64,000 bases of DNA, taken from JABFRG01 sp046351415. GTDB lineage: Bacteria; Myxococcota_A; Polyangia; Polyangiales; Polyangiaceae. The stretch lies in assembly GCA_046351415.1 (NCBI GenBank), contig JAXLYO010000012.1:124001-188000 (forward strand), written 5' to 3'. A model generated the notes under the pieces. The model was not told where the DNA came from. It did not search any database and saw only the letters and a list, made by a program, of their open reading frames with translations. The position numbers and the translations under genes were made by a program. The first letter of the stretch is position 1; each line of letters starts with the position of its first letter. Positions 38,352-47,224 of this stretch are shown in pieces.

Positions 38352-39554
38352 CTACAGTTTCGTTTCGCTCGGCGCTGGCTTGCGACGCGCGCCGCCCGCG
38401 AACCCGAACACGAGCAGGACGGCGAGAAAACCGGCGCACGTGAAGACGCCCGTTTGATGAATGCGGCTAGGTAGCCACTGCCACTGACCGGTGCCCCAGA
38501 GGACCCACCCCGCGCCCGCACCCAGAATGCCGCCCGGAATGGCACGGAACCATGTCTTCGTCTTGTAAACAATGAGTGTCGGCAGGATGCCGAAGACGAG
38601 CAGCGCCAAAGGACCAATACGCTCGATATGTTCGCCAAAGAGCGGCACTTCGGACTTGCGCTGGAGCATGTATGTCGCACCCTGCTCGAGGGCGTAGCCT
38701 GCGCCCGCGGCTGCCCCCAGGAAGAGCGTTGCGTACATGAAGGCAGCCAGGCCCGGGCCTGGGGTGAAACGCGGTTCCCGGGGCGATGCATCGACCTTCG
38801 GCGCCGGCAGTTGTTTCTTGACGTTTCGCGGCGTGCTGCGCTCTTCCGGCTCGGCCTCGGCAGTGTCGACATCGGAAGCCGCATCCGCGTTCTCCGCTCG
38901 AGGAGCGGTACTCGGGAGGACGGCTGCTTCGTCCGACCTTCCGATGGACAAGGGAGCGCGACTTGCGGGACCTACGCCCGCCAGCGGTTCACTGACTTCA
39001 CTCTCGCGATAGCCGAGATTCCTTGCCTTGCGGGCGAGCGCCTCGCGAGAGGTGTCGTCGACCAAGTCTGCGCGCTTCACCCAGGCACCGCATCCTAGCT
39101 CTGCGAGGGCCGTCGCATACGCCGCGCTACCGGGCTCCGCCTCGACATTCGCGGCGCGCGCTGCGGACCGATACCAGACCTCGGCCTTCTCCGGATCGCG
39201 CTTGTAGTGCGTGCCCGAAGCGTAGAGATTGCCGAGGTAAACCCGGGCTTGCAGATGACCCGCGTCTGCAGCTTCGCGTAGTCGCGCGAGGCCAGCGCTG
39301 CTCTCCGCGTTCGGAATGCGTCCCGTGAGATGAAACAGCGCGATCGCATAGTGCGCGTCGCCGCTTCCGAGTCTTCCGGCTGCTTCGTAGGCCGAGAAGG
39401 TCGCTTCGAGGTCGGCTGCAACGCCGTCTCCCGTGCGGTAGCGCCGAGCGAGAACGAGCAAACCGTCGATGTCACCCGCGCGTTCGAGGGCCTCGATGCT
39501 CTCTTCGCCCGCATCTTCTCCCCGTGCGTCTAGCTGTTCTTGCTCAGGTTTCAT
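38352..39554 (-). CDS. Sel1-repeat protein with C-terminal membrane helices
   Basis: A 400-residue protein. The first 190 residues contain Sel1/TPR-like repeats ('ARRYRTGDGVAADLEATFSAYEAAG', 'GDAHYAIALFHLTG', 'LQARVYLGNLYASG'), usually protein-binding. An acidic, disordered linker follows to about 265, then four hydrophobic segments to the end ('AAFMYATLFLGAAAGAGYAL', 'ALLVFGILPTLIVY'). This orientation suggests a cytoplasmic receptor platform tethered to the membrane. It follows the SrfC-like gene by 16 bases and probably shares its transcript, so it may be part of that system. Confidence 0.72.
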   Translation of the reverse strand: MKPEQEQLDARGEDAGEESIEALERAGDIDGLLVLARRYRTGDGVAADLEATFSAYEAAGRLGSGDAHYAIALFHLTGRIPNAESSAGLARLREAADAGHLQARVYLGNLYASGTHYKRDPEKAEVWYRSAARAANVEAEPGSAAYATALAELGCGAWVKRADLVDDTSREALARKARNLGYRESEVSEPLAGVGPASRAPLSIGRSDEAAVLPSTAPRAENADAASDVDTAEAEPEERSTPRNVKKQLPAPKVDASPREPRFTPGPGLAAFMYATLFLGAAAGAGYALEQGATYMLQRKSEVPLFGEHIERIGPLALLVFGILPTLIVYKTKTWFRAIPGGILGAGAGWVLWGTGQWQWLPSRIHQTGVFTCAGFLAVLLVFGFAGGARRKPAPSETKL

Positions 39555-39570
39555 GACGAGAGAGTGGAGG

Positions 39571-42096
39571 TCATGCCGAGCGCGTTGGCGCGTCGTTCTC
39601 CACCTTGGCGCGAAGCGCTACGAGGGTCTTGATGCGCGGATCATCCTCCGCCCGCTGAACGTTCTCCGGGGCGGAACGAAGGTACAGCGGCCCAAGCTCG
39701 TTGCAGAATGCACGAAAACGCTCGCGGCCGGCAAACACGATTTCCGGTGCGTCGGTCGGGGAAGCTGCGCTTTCGTCCGCTTCGAAGTCGAGGTTCGTCC
39801 AATCGACGGATTCTGCGGTTTCGCCTGCGGTCGTCGCCGATTCGGCAAAGCTGAGCCGGACCGGGAGCGCCGTCGCGCGTCTCGTGCGGCCTTGGAAGAG
39901 GTCGACGGTCGCATCGGAGATGCGCACGCGCAGGATGGTAGCGATGAGCTCCGGGTCGACAGTCTTTCGCGAAAAATACGGAAAAAGGGCCGTGCCGAGC
40001 TCTGGCAAGAGCGCCTTCGACGTGACCGTCTCGACGAGGAATACCTCGGCTGCGGCGAGTGGAATGGCAAGGGGACTTTCCCGAAGGCGTGCGAGGGCGC
40101 GAGCCTTCCACCACTTGAGTGTGTGCAGGAGGAGGCGCTTCACCTTGTCTGAGGCCTTCAGGGAGAGCTGCAAGGTGGCATCGAGCGACTTCTGCACCTC
40201 GCGCACCACCTCTTCCTGAGGTAACGCGATTCGGCCGATGAACTCACCGAACGGCGCGCCTGAATAGCGCTTGCCCATCTCGGTTCGCAGCGCGTTCGTG
40301 AGAGACAGGGCGAGCTCGAGGCGTCTTGTGCGCTCCTCGCTTTCGTCACGCGAAGGCGTAAGGGCCCTCAGCACGGCGAGGAATTCTCCGCGAATGAGCT
40401 CCGCCTCGCGCGCAAGTTCTCTTTGCTTCACGTTCTCGCGAAGCTTTCGAAGGAGCGCCTTTGCGAGCAGGGGAATGCCGCTCCGGGGAAGGTTCGTGTC
40501 GGGGTCGGTCCCCTCGACGGCCTCCCACTTCTCCCGCGGATTCTCGATGAAACGCGCGACGGCGCGGGCGCCGAAGTAGCCGTCTTTGACCGCGAGGTAG
40601 TCACTCGTGTCGGCCTTGAGCGTCTGCATCTGGTCGGCGTACGGGTTTCGCACCCAAAACATGTTGGTGAACGCCTTTCCGCGCGCACCCCAGTTGAGCA
40701 CCCACGAGGAGAAGCTGCGCGCCCAAAAGTCGACGCAAGCTTCTTGCACGCGCGACTCCCAACGCTCCTTCGCGTTGTCGCTACGAAGCGCGCCCAAGCT
40801 CATGTCGAACTTCGTGAGAGCCAAGAACAAGCTGGGGGCGTCGAGCTCGTCGGGAGTACTCGGCGTATCGGCACCGAAGCGGGTGCGAAGCCAGCTCTCT
40901 ACCTGCGTCTGCAGCTGAATGGCCTCGGGCTTCGTCGGACCCGGCGAGCAGAGGACGAGAGCGGTGACTTCGCGGTCTGCAGCGAATTGCTCGAAGAGGA
41001 ACGTGAGCTTGCCACGCTTGTACACCTCGATCGCGTGCTCGAGGCTGCCCGTACGGAGCTCATTCGGACCAAAGCCGTTCAATCCCTTGAGTGCTCGGCC
41101 GCCCGGAAAATCGAGCACGTCGGCCGACGCGAGCAAAGAGCCTTCGGGGGCCCGCAGAGGCAGTCGAAGCTCGGCGATGAGCGCAGAGAGGACGGCAGGG
41201 TCGACATCGGCGTCACGCTTGTGCTCAGGCAAGTAGATGCGAATGGGCGCGAGCGTGCGGCCGATCGCGTTGAGGCAGCTCGCGTCGATGAGCGATGGGT
41301 CTTTGCTCGAGGCGCGGACGTGCTCGATTTGCACCTCGACCGTGGTCGCGTGGCCGACGACTTCCAAGCCTTCGTGCAGGCGAGTGAAGAGAGCGTCCAG
41401 GTCGGGCGCGTAGCTGCCTCCGCCCCAGAAGAGCGAGAAGAGCTTCACGAAGCCTGGCACCGTCGTGATGCGCGCTTTGTAGGTGCCTGCAAGAAGCTCC
41501 GGCGAGCGACGGAGTTCGTTCAAGTAGGGGTGTCGGTCTTGGTACTTCTTTCCGAGGTTGTGCAGCACCGTCTCCCACGCATCGAGATAGCGCGGTCCAG
41601 CCTTGGTGCCGCCCGCGCTTTCGGCCTCGCGCAGGCAACGGGAGATGCGCTCGCCATCGGGGGGAGGCGCCGTGCATTCGACGAGGAAGCCTGTGGCGAG
41701 TGACTCGAGGACCGTCTCGAGGTCGAGCAACCGACAGGCGAACTCACCGCGCTCTGGCGCTGAGGAGCCTACTTGGGACGAGAAGCGTGTCACGACGCCC
41801 GTCGACTCGACACCCTTCGCCGGATTGATCTCCTTCAAGAAGTCGAGCTCTCGCGAGCGAGCAAGAACGCTCAAATTTCCGACGTCGTGGGCGAGGAGCG
41901 CTCCAATGAGGAACGACTTCCCCGCTTGCGAGGGACCGAACAGTCCAACGGCCTGAGGCCTGTCCCACGCGCGTGCTAGTTTGCGCGCACGAATCGACAG
42001 GTCTCGCAGTGTCTGTACCTCGGGGTCCATCTCGCCGCTGCGGGAAACCGCAGCCAATGCCTCCGATACTGCCTGCTCGAGAACCATCACGGTCAT
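39571..42096 (-). CDS. srfC: SrfC-like putative GTPase
   Basis: An 841-residue protein resembling the 'virulence factor SrfC' family. A dynamin/GTPase-like nucleotide site is visible: P-loop GPSQAGKS (54-61), a G3-like DFPGG (329-333) and a G4-like TKFD (428-431). Long helical regions follow ('RENVKQRELAREAELIRGEFLAVL') and no signal peptide is present. In enterobacteria SrfC is encoded with SrfA and SrfB. Here the matching SrfB gene lies 9.4 kb away on the same strand, not adjacent. A Sel1-repeat membrane protein follows 16 bases downstream. The biochemical function of the family is not settled; binding of GTP is inference from motifs. Confidence 0.82.
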   Translation of the reverse strand: MTVMVLEQAVSEALAAVSRSGEMDPEVQTLRDLSIRARKLARAWDRPQAVGLFGPSQAGKSFLIGALLAHDVGNLSVLARSRELDFLKEINPAKGVESTGVVTRFSSQVGSSAPERGEFACRLLDLETVLESLATGFLVECTAPPPDGERISRCLREAESAGGTKAGPRYLDAWETVLHNLGKKYQDRHPYLNELRRSPELLAGTYKARITTVPGFVKLFSLFWGGGSYAPDLDALFTRLHEGLEVVGHATTVEVQIEHVRASSKDPSLIDASCLNAIGRTLAPIRIYLPEHKRDADVDPAVLSALIAELRLPLRAPEGSLLASADVLDFPGGRALKGLNGFGPNELRTGSLEHAIEVYKRGKLTFLFEQFAADREVTALVLCSPGPTKPEAIQLQTQVESWLRTRFGADTPSTPDELDAPSLFLALTKFDMSLGALRSDNAKERWESRVQEACVDFWARSFSSWVLNWGARGKAFTNMFWVRNPYADQMQTLKADTSDYLAVKDGYFGARAVARFIENPREKWEAVEGTDPDTNLPRSGIPLLAKALLRKLRENVKQRELAREAELIRGEFLAVLRALTPSRDESEERTRRLELALSLTNALRTEMGKRYSGAPFGEFIGRIALPQEEVVREVQKSLDATLQLSLKASDKVKRLLLHTLKWWKARALARLRESPLAIPLAAAEVFLVETVTSKALLPELGTALFPYFSRKTVDPELIATILRVRISDATVDLFQGRTRRATALPVRLSFAESATTAGETAESVDWTNLDFEADESAASPTDAPEIVFAGRERFRAFCNELGPLYLRSAPENVQRAEDDPRIKTLVALRAKVENDAPTRSA

Positions 42097-42172
42097 AGGT
42101 AAAGGCTACCCTAAAGCCGCCGCGGAATACACGCCTTCGCCGCGCGACGATTCTCGCGCCCGAAGCTCAGCG

Positions 42173-43192
42173 TTGGGCGCCCAAGCGCTATTTTGTGACG
42201 CCGACCCGACGAGTGGCAAGATTCAGTACCCCCAAGGCCCCGTGTACGAGGGCAGCATCAAGGCGAGCGCGCCCAGCGGGGACGGAACGCTCACGCGACC
42301 CGACGGAGTCAGCATCATGGGGCCATTCAACGGAGACACCGTGAATGGATTCGGCGTGTACTCTGCACCGAATCGTGACCCGTTCTGGGGGCCACTCGCG
42401 AACGGAGTCCCGAACGGTCAGGGTGTCTGCGGTGAAGCGCTCTGCAACATGCGAAACGGCAAAGACGAAACCAAGTCGTTCATCGAGGACCTCGCCAAGA
42501 AGCGCACGGACCAGGCACTCACGCGCGACACCGATGCGGCGCTCGAAAAGCTGGAGAAACGGCACAAGGAAGAGACGGACAAGACGAGCAGCGCGCTCGT
42601 CGGTACCCAGCGCATCAACCAGCGCTTGTACGGTCCCGACGACGAATGCGCGTGCCACTTGGGGAAGCCATGTATCGGCCTCGCAAGCTCCGAGTGGGAC
42701 GAACGCACGCGTGCTTGCAACAAAATGCTCGACCATCGGGAAGCCGATGCCTGTCGCGCAAAGGTGTACGAAGAGAAGAAGCAGGCGGAGATCGAGCGAA
42801 AGAGGGAGAGGGAAGAAGAGAAGCGCAGGTGCCGGGAACAGTACGCCAAGTGGCTGTCTCTCAAGGACGATCCGGCTGCATTGGCGCGCGAGCGCGAAGA
42901 AGGTCGCGCGTTCGAACGTCTCTTGGCACGGGAGCTCGTCGACGCGCGAGAGGCCTACAAGAAAGCACGCACGGAGCTCGAGGAGCGGAGACGCCAGCAG
43001 CTTGCAGACGAGGAGGAGCGCAAGCGGGTTCGCGCCAAGATCGATGCGGACATCAAGGCCGAACGCGAGCGCGAGCTCGACCGTCTCAAGAAGCGGTGCA
43101 GCGGACGAACGCCATCGGCGGCGGACTGCGTTTGCGGCGCCGTCTTCAAGCTACCGCCCTCCAAGTCGAAGCACGCGGTCTGCAAGGCGTAA
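42173..43192 (+). CDS. MORN-like repeat and coiled-coil protein
   Basis: A protein of about 339 residues. The beginning has MORN-type repeats ('YEGSIKASAPSGDGTLTRPDG', 'FNGDTVNGFGVY', 'LANGVPNGQGVC'). The second half is a long charged coiled coil of Glu/Arg/Lys heptads, flanked by cysteine pairs ('DDECACHLGKPC', 'DCVCGAVFK'). No export signal is found. The start is unresolved: the open frame extends upstream into antisense of the SrfC gene, and the first plausible downstream start is TTG 42173, so the true N-terminus could be lost or unusual. It is divergent from the SrfC gene and may belong to the same system. Confidence 0.6.
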   Translation: MGAQALFCDADPTSGKIQYPQGPVYEGSIKASAPSGDGTLTRPDGVSIMGPFNGDTVNGFGVYSAPNRDPFWGPLANGVPNGQGVCGEALCNMRNGKDETKSFIEDLAKKRTDQALTRDTDAALEKLEKRHKEETDKTSSALVGTQRINQRLYGPDDECACHLGKPCIGLASSEWDERTRACNKMLDHREADACRAKVYEEKKQAEIERKREREEEKRRCREQYAKWLSLKDDPAALAREREEGRAFERLLARELVDAREAYKKARTELEERRRQQLADEEERKRVRAKIDADIKAERERELDRLKKRCSGRTPSAADCVCGAVFKLPPSKSKHAVCKA

Positions 43193-43210
43193 TGAGCCGC
43201 CGTGCCGTTG

Positions 43211-44833
43211 CTACTGAGGAACGGCGGGGCGAATGATGTAAAATGAACCTTTCTGAAGGAGCGACCCGCGCGTAACCAGAAGGAGGTCTCGTGTCCCCGG
43301 GATGTTTCGAAGGCGCCAAGGCACCATGCCAATTTCCGCCTCGGGAAGCCGGTAGGTCTGAAGGCCGCCATTGGGAAGCATGACGTAGAGCTCTTCGTTC
43401 GAGCTGACCCCGTAGAGAACTCCAACACTATCGAACGCAACGTCGCGAATGCCGCCGGGGGGACCATAGCTGGTGACGAGGTCCTTGAAGCCGGTGCCCT
43501 TGCGCCGCTCGACGCGCGAACCCTTCACGATGGCGGCTTCGGTATACCCGCCATTGAAGGCGATGGCACCGAACGTCGCCGGGTCATTGTCGTCGGAGAC
43601 GCCTGGATTTCCGTCCTGGGCGTCGAACACCATGAAGTCGCTGAGCTGCGTGCCGAGGAAGGTTTTCGCGGCGCCACGGTGCACGCTGCGGATGTACATG
43701 TGAGGGGGCTGCGATTGGATGCCGAATCCGACGATGCTCTCGCTCGGCGTGATGGGAAAGTTGAAGACGAACTTGCTGTCGTTCGTCTGCTCTCGGTAAA
43801 CGCGGATGTCGGTCTTGCTGACGAGTCCGTTGTTCACCACGTTCTGGCGCCTGAAACGACGAACCTCACCCGCCTCCGAGACGACGACGCCGGCGGCAGA
43901 GCCCGAGTCGAACACGACGGGGGCAACGTTCTCGTTGAAGAGCACATTGCCAATACCGCTGAAACCCATCCACACGGTGGGCGAATTGACGATCGGCACA
44001 CCGACGATGCCGCGGTTCGCCACGGTTCCCGTTGTCGAACCCGTGTACGCGGGGTACTTGAAGAGTGGGTCGCTCGGCCTATCGAGGTCGTAGCGCGCGA
44101 CGGTCACATTGCCGTCGAATGACGCCGCCCAGTAGACCTTGCGGCCCTTGATGTTGAGGCTCGAAAACTCGTCGATGCCGTTCTTCTTCTCGTCGAGCGG
44201 AAGCTTGATGAGGCAGAACGGTGCGCCATCGATTGGCTGGCAAAGCTGGTCGAGGCTCTGGAACGTTTGCGGGGAGACGGGCACCGGCTCGCATTGCGTC
44301 TTGACGCACGAGTTCTGCTGCAAGAAGTTCACGCCAGCCGCGGCGGTCGTGAATTTCGAGATGGGAATCGTGATCGTGTCGCTGTCGCTGCGGATCTGAT
44401 CCGTGCGCTGCCAGCCTGCACCTTCTCGTGACCAGACCTTGCAGCCTGCGGGCGTCTGCGCGTAGGCACCGACCATCTCGCGGTCGAGGGGAAGGGTGAG
44501 CTCGGCTGGTTTCGTGAGCTGGGTGCCTTCCGGAAGGAGCTTGACCGCGGGGCCCACGCGCTCGGCGGTTTCGGGCAGCGGGGTATCGTCGATGACACCT
44601 TGGAAAGAGACGCGAACTTTCGCGCTGAGGGCGCCAGCGGGAATCTTCAAACGAATGCCGGCGAAGTCGCTCCCGGCTAGGCCTACGACTTCACCACCCT
44701 CTGGACCGATGTCGGCGCCCGTGAAGGGCGCATTGGGATCCGCCGGGGCGGTCGTCGAAGACGAACACGAAGGAGCGAAAACGACGAGAGAAGCAACACC
44801 AAGCGGCCAAAGGAAGCGGAGTTTGCGTAGCAT
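43211..44833 (-). CDS. lipoprotein with ZU5-like domain and propeller-like repeats
   Basis: A 540-residue lipoprotein (lipobox APSC after a normal signal peptide). Residues 35-160 look like a ZU5 domain: 'IGPEGGEVVGL', 'LKIPAGALS', 'LTKPAELTLPL'. The rest is beta-rich with repeat-like segments and several cysteines in the linker (CVKTQCEPV, LCQPIDGAPFCLI). The gene is alone and surface-localised by inference. No enzyme motif is seen. Confidence 0.75.
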   Translation of the reverse strand: MLRKLRFLWPLGVASLVVFAPSCSSSTTAPADPNAPFTGADIGPEGGEVVGLAGSDFAGIRLKIPAGALSAKVRVSFQGVIDDTPLPETAERVGPAVKLLPEGTQLTKPAELTLPLDREMVGAYAQTPAGCKVWSREGAGWQRTDQIRSDSDTITIPISKFTTAAAGVNFLQQNSCVKTQCEPVPVSPQTFQSLDQLCQPIDGAPFCLIKLPLDEKKNGIDEFSSLNIKGRKVYWAASFDGNVTVARYDLDRPSDPLFKYPAYTGSTTGTVANRGIVGVPIVNSPTVWMGFSGIGNVLFNENVAPVVFDSGSAAGVVVSEAGEVRRFRRQNVVNNGLVSKTDIRVYREQTNDSKFVFNFPITPSESIVGFGIQSQPPHMYIRSVHRGAAKTFLGTQLSDFMVFDAQDGNPGVSDDNDPATFGAIAFNGGYTEAAIVKGSRVERRKGTGFKDLVTSYGPPGGIRDVAFDSVGVLYGVSSNEELYVMLPNGGLQTYRLPEAEIGMVPWRLRNIPGTRDLLLVTRGSLLQKGSFYIIRPAVPQ

Positions 44834-44982
44834 CGACTCGTTCGCTACTCGAATTTGGGCGCCGACGCCTAGCGATTAATGCGGACGATCCTGCCGGAAG
44901 TCGCGCTTTGGGCGAGGCGGGAACCCGGGGGCGACACGCGATGCGGACGCCCCAGGCTCACCTAGGGAAACACGGTGAGTGA

Positions 44983-45153
44983 TTACGCCTTGTCTTGACC
45001 GTACCCCTTGCCGTTCGGCGGGTTCGAGGCTTGGGTGGTGCGCGAGTCGGTCGTAGGAAGTTTCGTGTTCCCACAGCCGCCCGTGTTCACTTCGGTGCGG
45101 ACGCTAGAACGGGTGCGGCGGAGGCGTAGTTGGAGCTGGTTGGAGGTCTTCAT
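44983..45153 (-). CDS. short peptide with leader-like N-terminus, possible modified-peptide precursor
   Basis: A 56-residue peptide with a clear ribosome site (AAAGGA, eight bases before ATG 45153). The N-terminus (LQLRLRRTRSSVRTEV) resembles leader sequences of lanthipeptide-type RiPPs (L-x-L-[KR]-[KR]...[VI]-R), followed by TGGCGNT and a Thr/Ser/Asn/Gly-rich end with one cysteine. The L-[KR]-[IL]-x4-S-S and Gly-Gly-Cys pattern is shared with the peptide at 33869. No modification enzyme or transporter is adjacent. The rest of the 550-base stretch 44834-45383 holds no other gene I can support. Confidence 0.5.
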   Translation of the reverse strand: MKTSNQLQLRLRRTRSSVRTEVNTGGCGNTKLPTTDSRTTQASNPPNGKGYGQDKA

Positions 45154-45383
45154 GTGAGTTCCTTTCGGGAGATGTCCCCGGTAGTGGCCGCGATGGTGGA
45201 GTGTGATGGCGCGGTGCTGCTGTGAATTGCATCGCTCGTGCCGCGTCGCGCGGAGCGGAACTCACGATCTCGCTCACGTGATGACTTGCCTTTCGCGGCG
45301 CCGACCATCAACTGTGGAAACGTCGCTAACACGATTGTTGTACGAGTCGGGACACGTGTCGCTGCCCGCGCTACAAGGCGCGG

Positions 45384-46517
45384 TCACGAAGCGGGAGAGA
45401 TCGCCGGCAACGCGAGCCTCGTCGTCCAAGCCAGCGCTCGATTGCCGATGGACGCCCCTTGCAAGCGAAGCCGGAGCCACGCGATGAGGTGCGGCATCAG
45501 CCGAGGGAACATGTTGGCAGCACAATGATCGCCCTTCTCCACGATCCACGCTCGCGCATTCACAACGGTGGAAAATACACGGGTCTCGGCCTGTGGAATG
45601 TAGGGGTCACCGGCGCCGTTGAGGGCAAGCAGGGGTGACGAGACGGCCCCTTCGAGCAGCGGCCGCAGGGAAAAGGCCTGAAGCATTGCATTCGATTCTT
45701 CCGGGGTGGGCATAGCGGAAAATCCCATGGCATTCGCGACGATACCCGTCATGCCGTTGGGAAGGGCTGCCAGGTACTCCTTGTCGATGCGGACGTACCC
45801 AACGGGACCTCCGATATCGATCGCGCAGTCGACCGTGTTGCGGAGGGCGAGCTTTGCGGCCCAGTGCCCACCAAAGCTGATGCCGAGGATGCCTCGCTTG
45901 ACGGAGCCCAAGGGCGCGAGGTTGTCGAGTATGCCCTCGTACACCTCGTGCGAACGGGGAGACATGACTCCGCCGGTTTCTCCAGTCCCGGGCATGTCGA
46001 TCGCCACGACGCGCACGCCGCCGAGCTTGACCAGCAAGGTCGCGAGCCTGTGAAGCTCCATCTTGTACGTATCGACGCCGCCCGAGAGGAGGACGACAGG
46101 AAGTTTGTCAGCGGCGCTCACATGTAGCGGTGAGAAGAAGTGCGCGGGGACGTGCTGCACGCCGTCCGTCGTCCGGATCGAAAACTCGAGTCGTTCGAAC
46201 GCGCACGGAAACGAAGGTGACGCGCGCACGTAGCACTCGACTTGTTTGCGGAGCGCTTCACGACGACTTTCGGTGCACGCGACTGGAAATCGCGCCGCGC
46301 CGTAGAGAGCAGCCGCAAGAAGCCACCGATCCTCGAGCTCGGCAGAGCGAGCTTCCTTCGACCATTCGTGGGTCCAACCACCTGGCCCATCGGACCATGC
46401 GTCCGTGATGGCGTCCTGCATACGGAGAATGGTTGCGCGAGGGATCCCCCACTTGTTCATTTGCGCGGCCCGCTCCGTGAACAGGTCTTGTGGATCGAGT
46501 GGAAATGCGAACATCAT
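45384..46517 (-). CDS. FrsA-like alpha/beta-hydrolase
   Basis: A 377-residue cytoplasmic hydrolase. The nucleophile elbow is GISFGG, with a later 'GAGDPYIP' (catalytic Asp region) and 'EKGDHCA' (catalytic His). Together with 'VVAIDMPGTGE' this resembles the FrsA/esterase group. The start is ATG 46517 (or 46514), directly after a strong AAGGAG site. Its start lies only 13 bases from the divergent TetR gene, which very probably regulates it. The substrate is unknown. Confidence 0.85.
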   Translation of the reverse strand: MMFAFPLDPQDLFTERAAQMNKWGIPRATILRMQDAITDAWSDGPGGWTHEWSKEARSAELEDRWLLAAALYGAARFPVACTESRREALRKQVECYVRASPSFPCAFERLEFSIRTTDGVQHVPAHFFSPLHVSAADKLPVVLLSGGVDTYKMELHRLATLLVKLGGVRVVAIDMPGTGETGGVMSPRSHEVYEGILDNLAPLGSVKRGILGISFGGHWAAKLALRNTVDCAIDIGGPVGYVRIDKEYLAALPNGMTGIVANAMGFSAMPTPEESNAMLQAFSLRPLLEGAVSSPLLALNGAGDPYIPQAETRVFSTVVNARAWIVEKGDHCAANMFPRLMPHLIAWLRLRLQGASIGNRALAWTTRLALPAISPAS

Positions 46518-46530
46518 TCTCTCCTTCGCG

Positions 46531-47205
46531 ATGACTATGAAGCGCTCCCCGAAGGCGACGACTCGTGTTTCCGAGTGGCTGAAAAAGACCCCGATTTTGC
46601 CGAGGAAACGCCCCGCCCAGGAGCGCTCACGGGCGGTCGTGGACGCGATTTTGGGCGGTGCTGCTCGCATTCTGGAACAGGGCGGCGCACTCGACACGAA
46701 CCGTGTCGCGAAGGCCGCCGGCGTCAGCATCGGAACGCTCTACCAATACTTTCCGAACAAGGAGGCGATCCTCGGCCGGCTCGTCGAACAGTTCGTGGAC
46801 CGAAAGACTGGGCTCGTCCGCCAACGCATCGACGAGGCGGCCTCGATGAGCTTCGAGCGGAGAGTGGAGGTCATCATCGACGCTCTCATCGAACGCAAGC
46901 GTAGCGACCGTCTCGAGGACTTCATTCTCGAGCTCTTCTTGCGGTACGCGGATGCCGATACGCTCCGTTCCGTCGATGAGCGCCTCGTCAGTGTCGTGCG
47001 CGAAGCCCTCGCTGCCTCACGTGAGAAAACGCGCCCGCTCGACGCGGAATTGGTGGCGTTCGTCCTCGTCCAGGCGACGAGAGGAGTCCTCGTCGCCGCC
47101 AAGCTGGAGCGACCCGAGCTCCTTCACCAGACTGCGTTTCGTGAAGAACTCGTTCGCTTGGTGCAGGGGTATTTGGCACCGCGCGTGGAACACGACCGCT
47201 CGTGA
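46531..47205 (+). CDS. TetR-family transcriptional regulator
   Basis: A 224-residue regulator. A TetR helix-turn-helix occupies about residues 30-75 ('GALDTNRVAKAAGVSIGTLYQYFPNKEAIL'), followed by a helical ligand-binding domain. ATG 46531 is preferred, though a longer frame begins at 46405. Its promoter must overlap the start of the divergent hydrolase gene, so binding would control both. The ligand is unknown. Confidence 0.93.
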   Translation: MTMKRSPKATTRVSEWLKKTPILPRKRPAQERSRAVVDAILGGAARILEQGGALDTNRVAKAAGVSIGTLYQYFPNKEAILGRLVEQFVDRKTGLVRQRIDEAASMSFERRVEVIIDALIERKRSDRLEDFILELFLRYADADTLRSVDERLVSVVREALAASREKTRPLDAELVAFVLVQATRGVLVAAKLERPELLHQTAFREELVRLVQGYLAPRVEHDRS

Positions 47206-47224
47206 GTTGCCGTTCGCGCTAGGG

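Noticed and set aside
44957..44979. Hairpin ctcacc / ggtgag after the 44983 peptide as a terminator
   Set aside because: The stem is only six base pairs and no T-tract follows.
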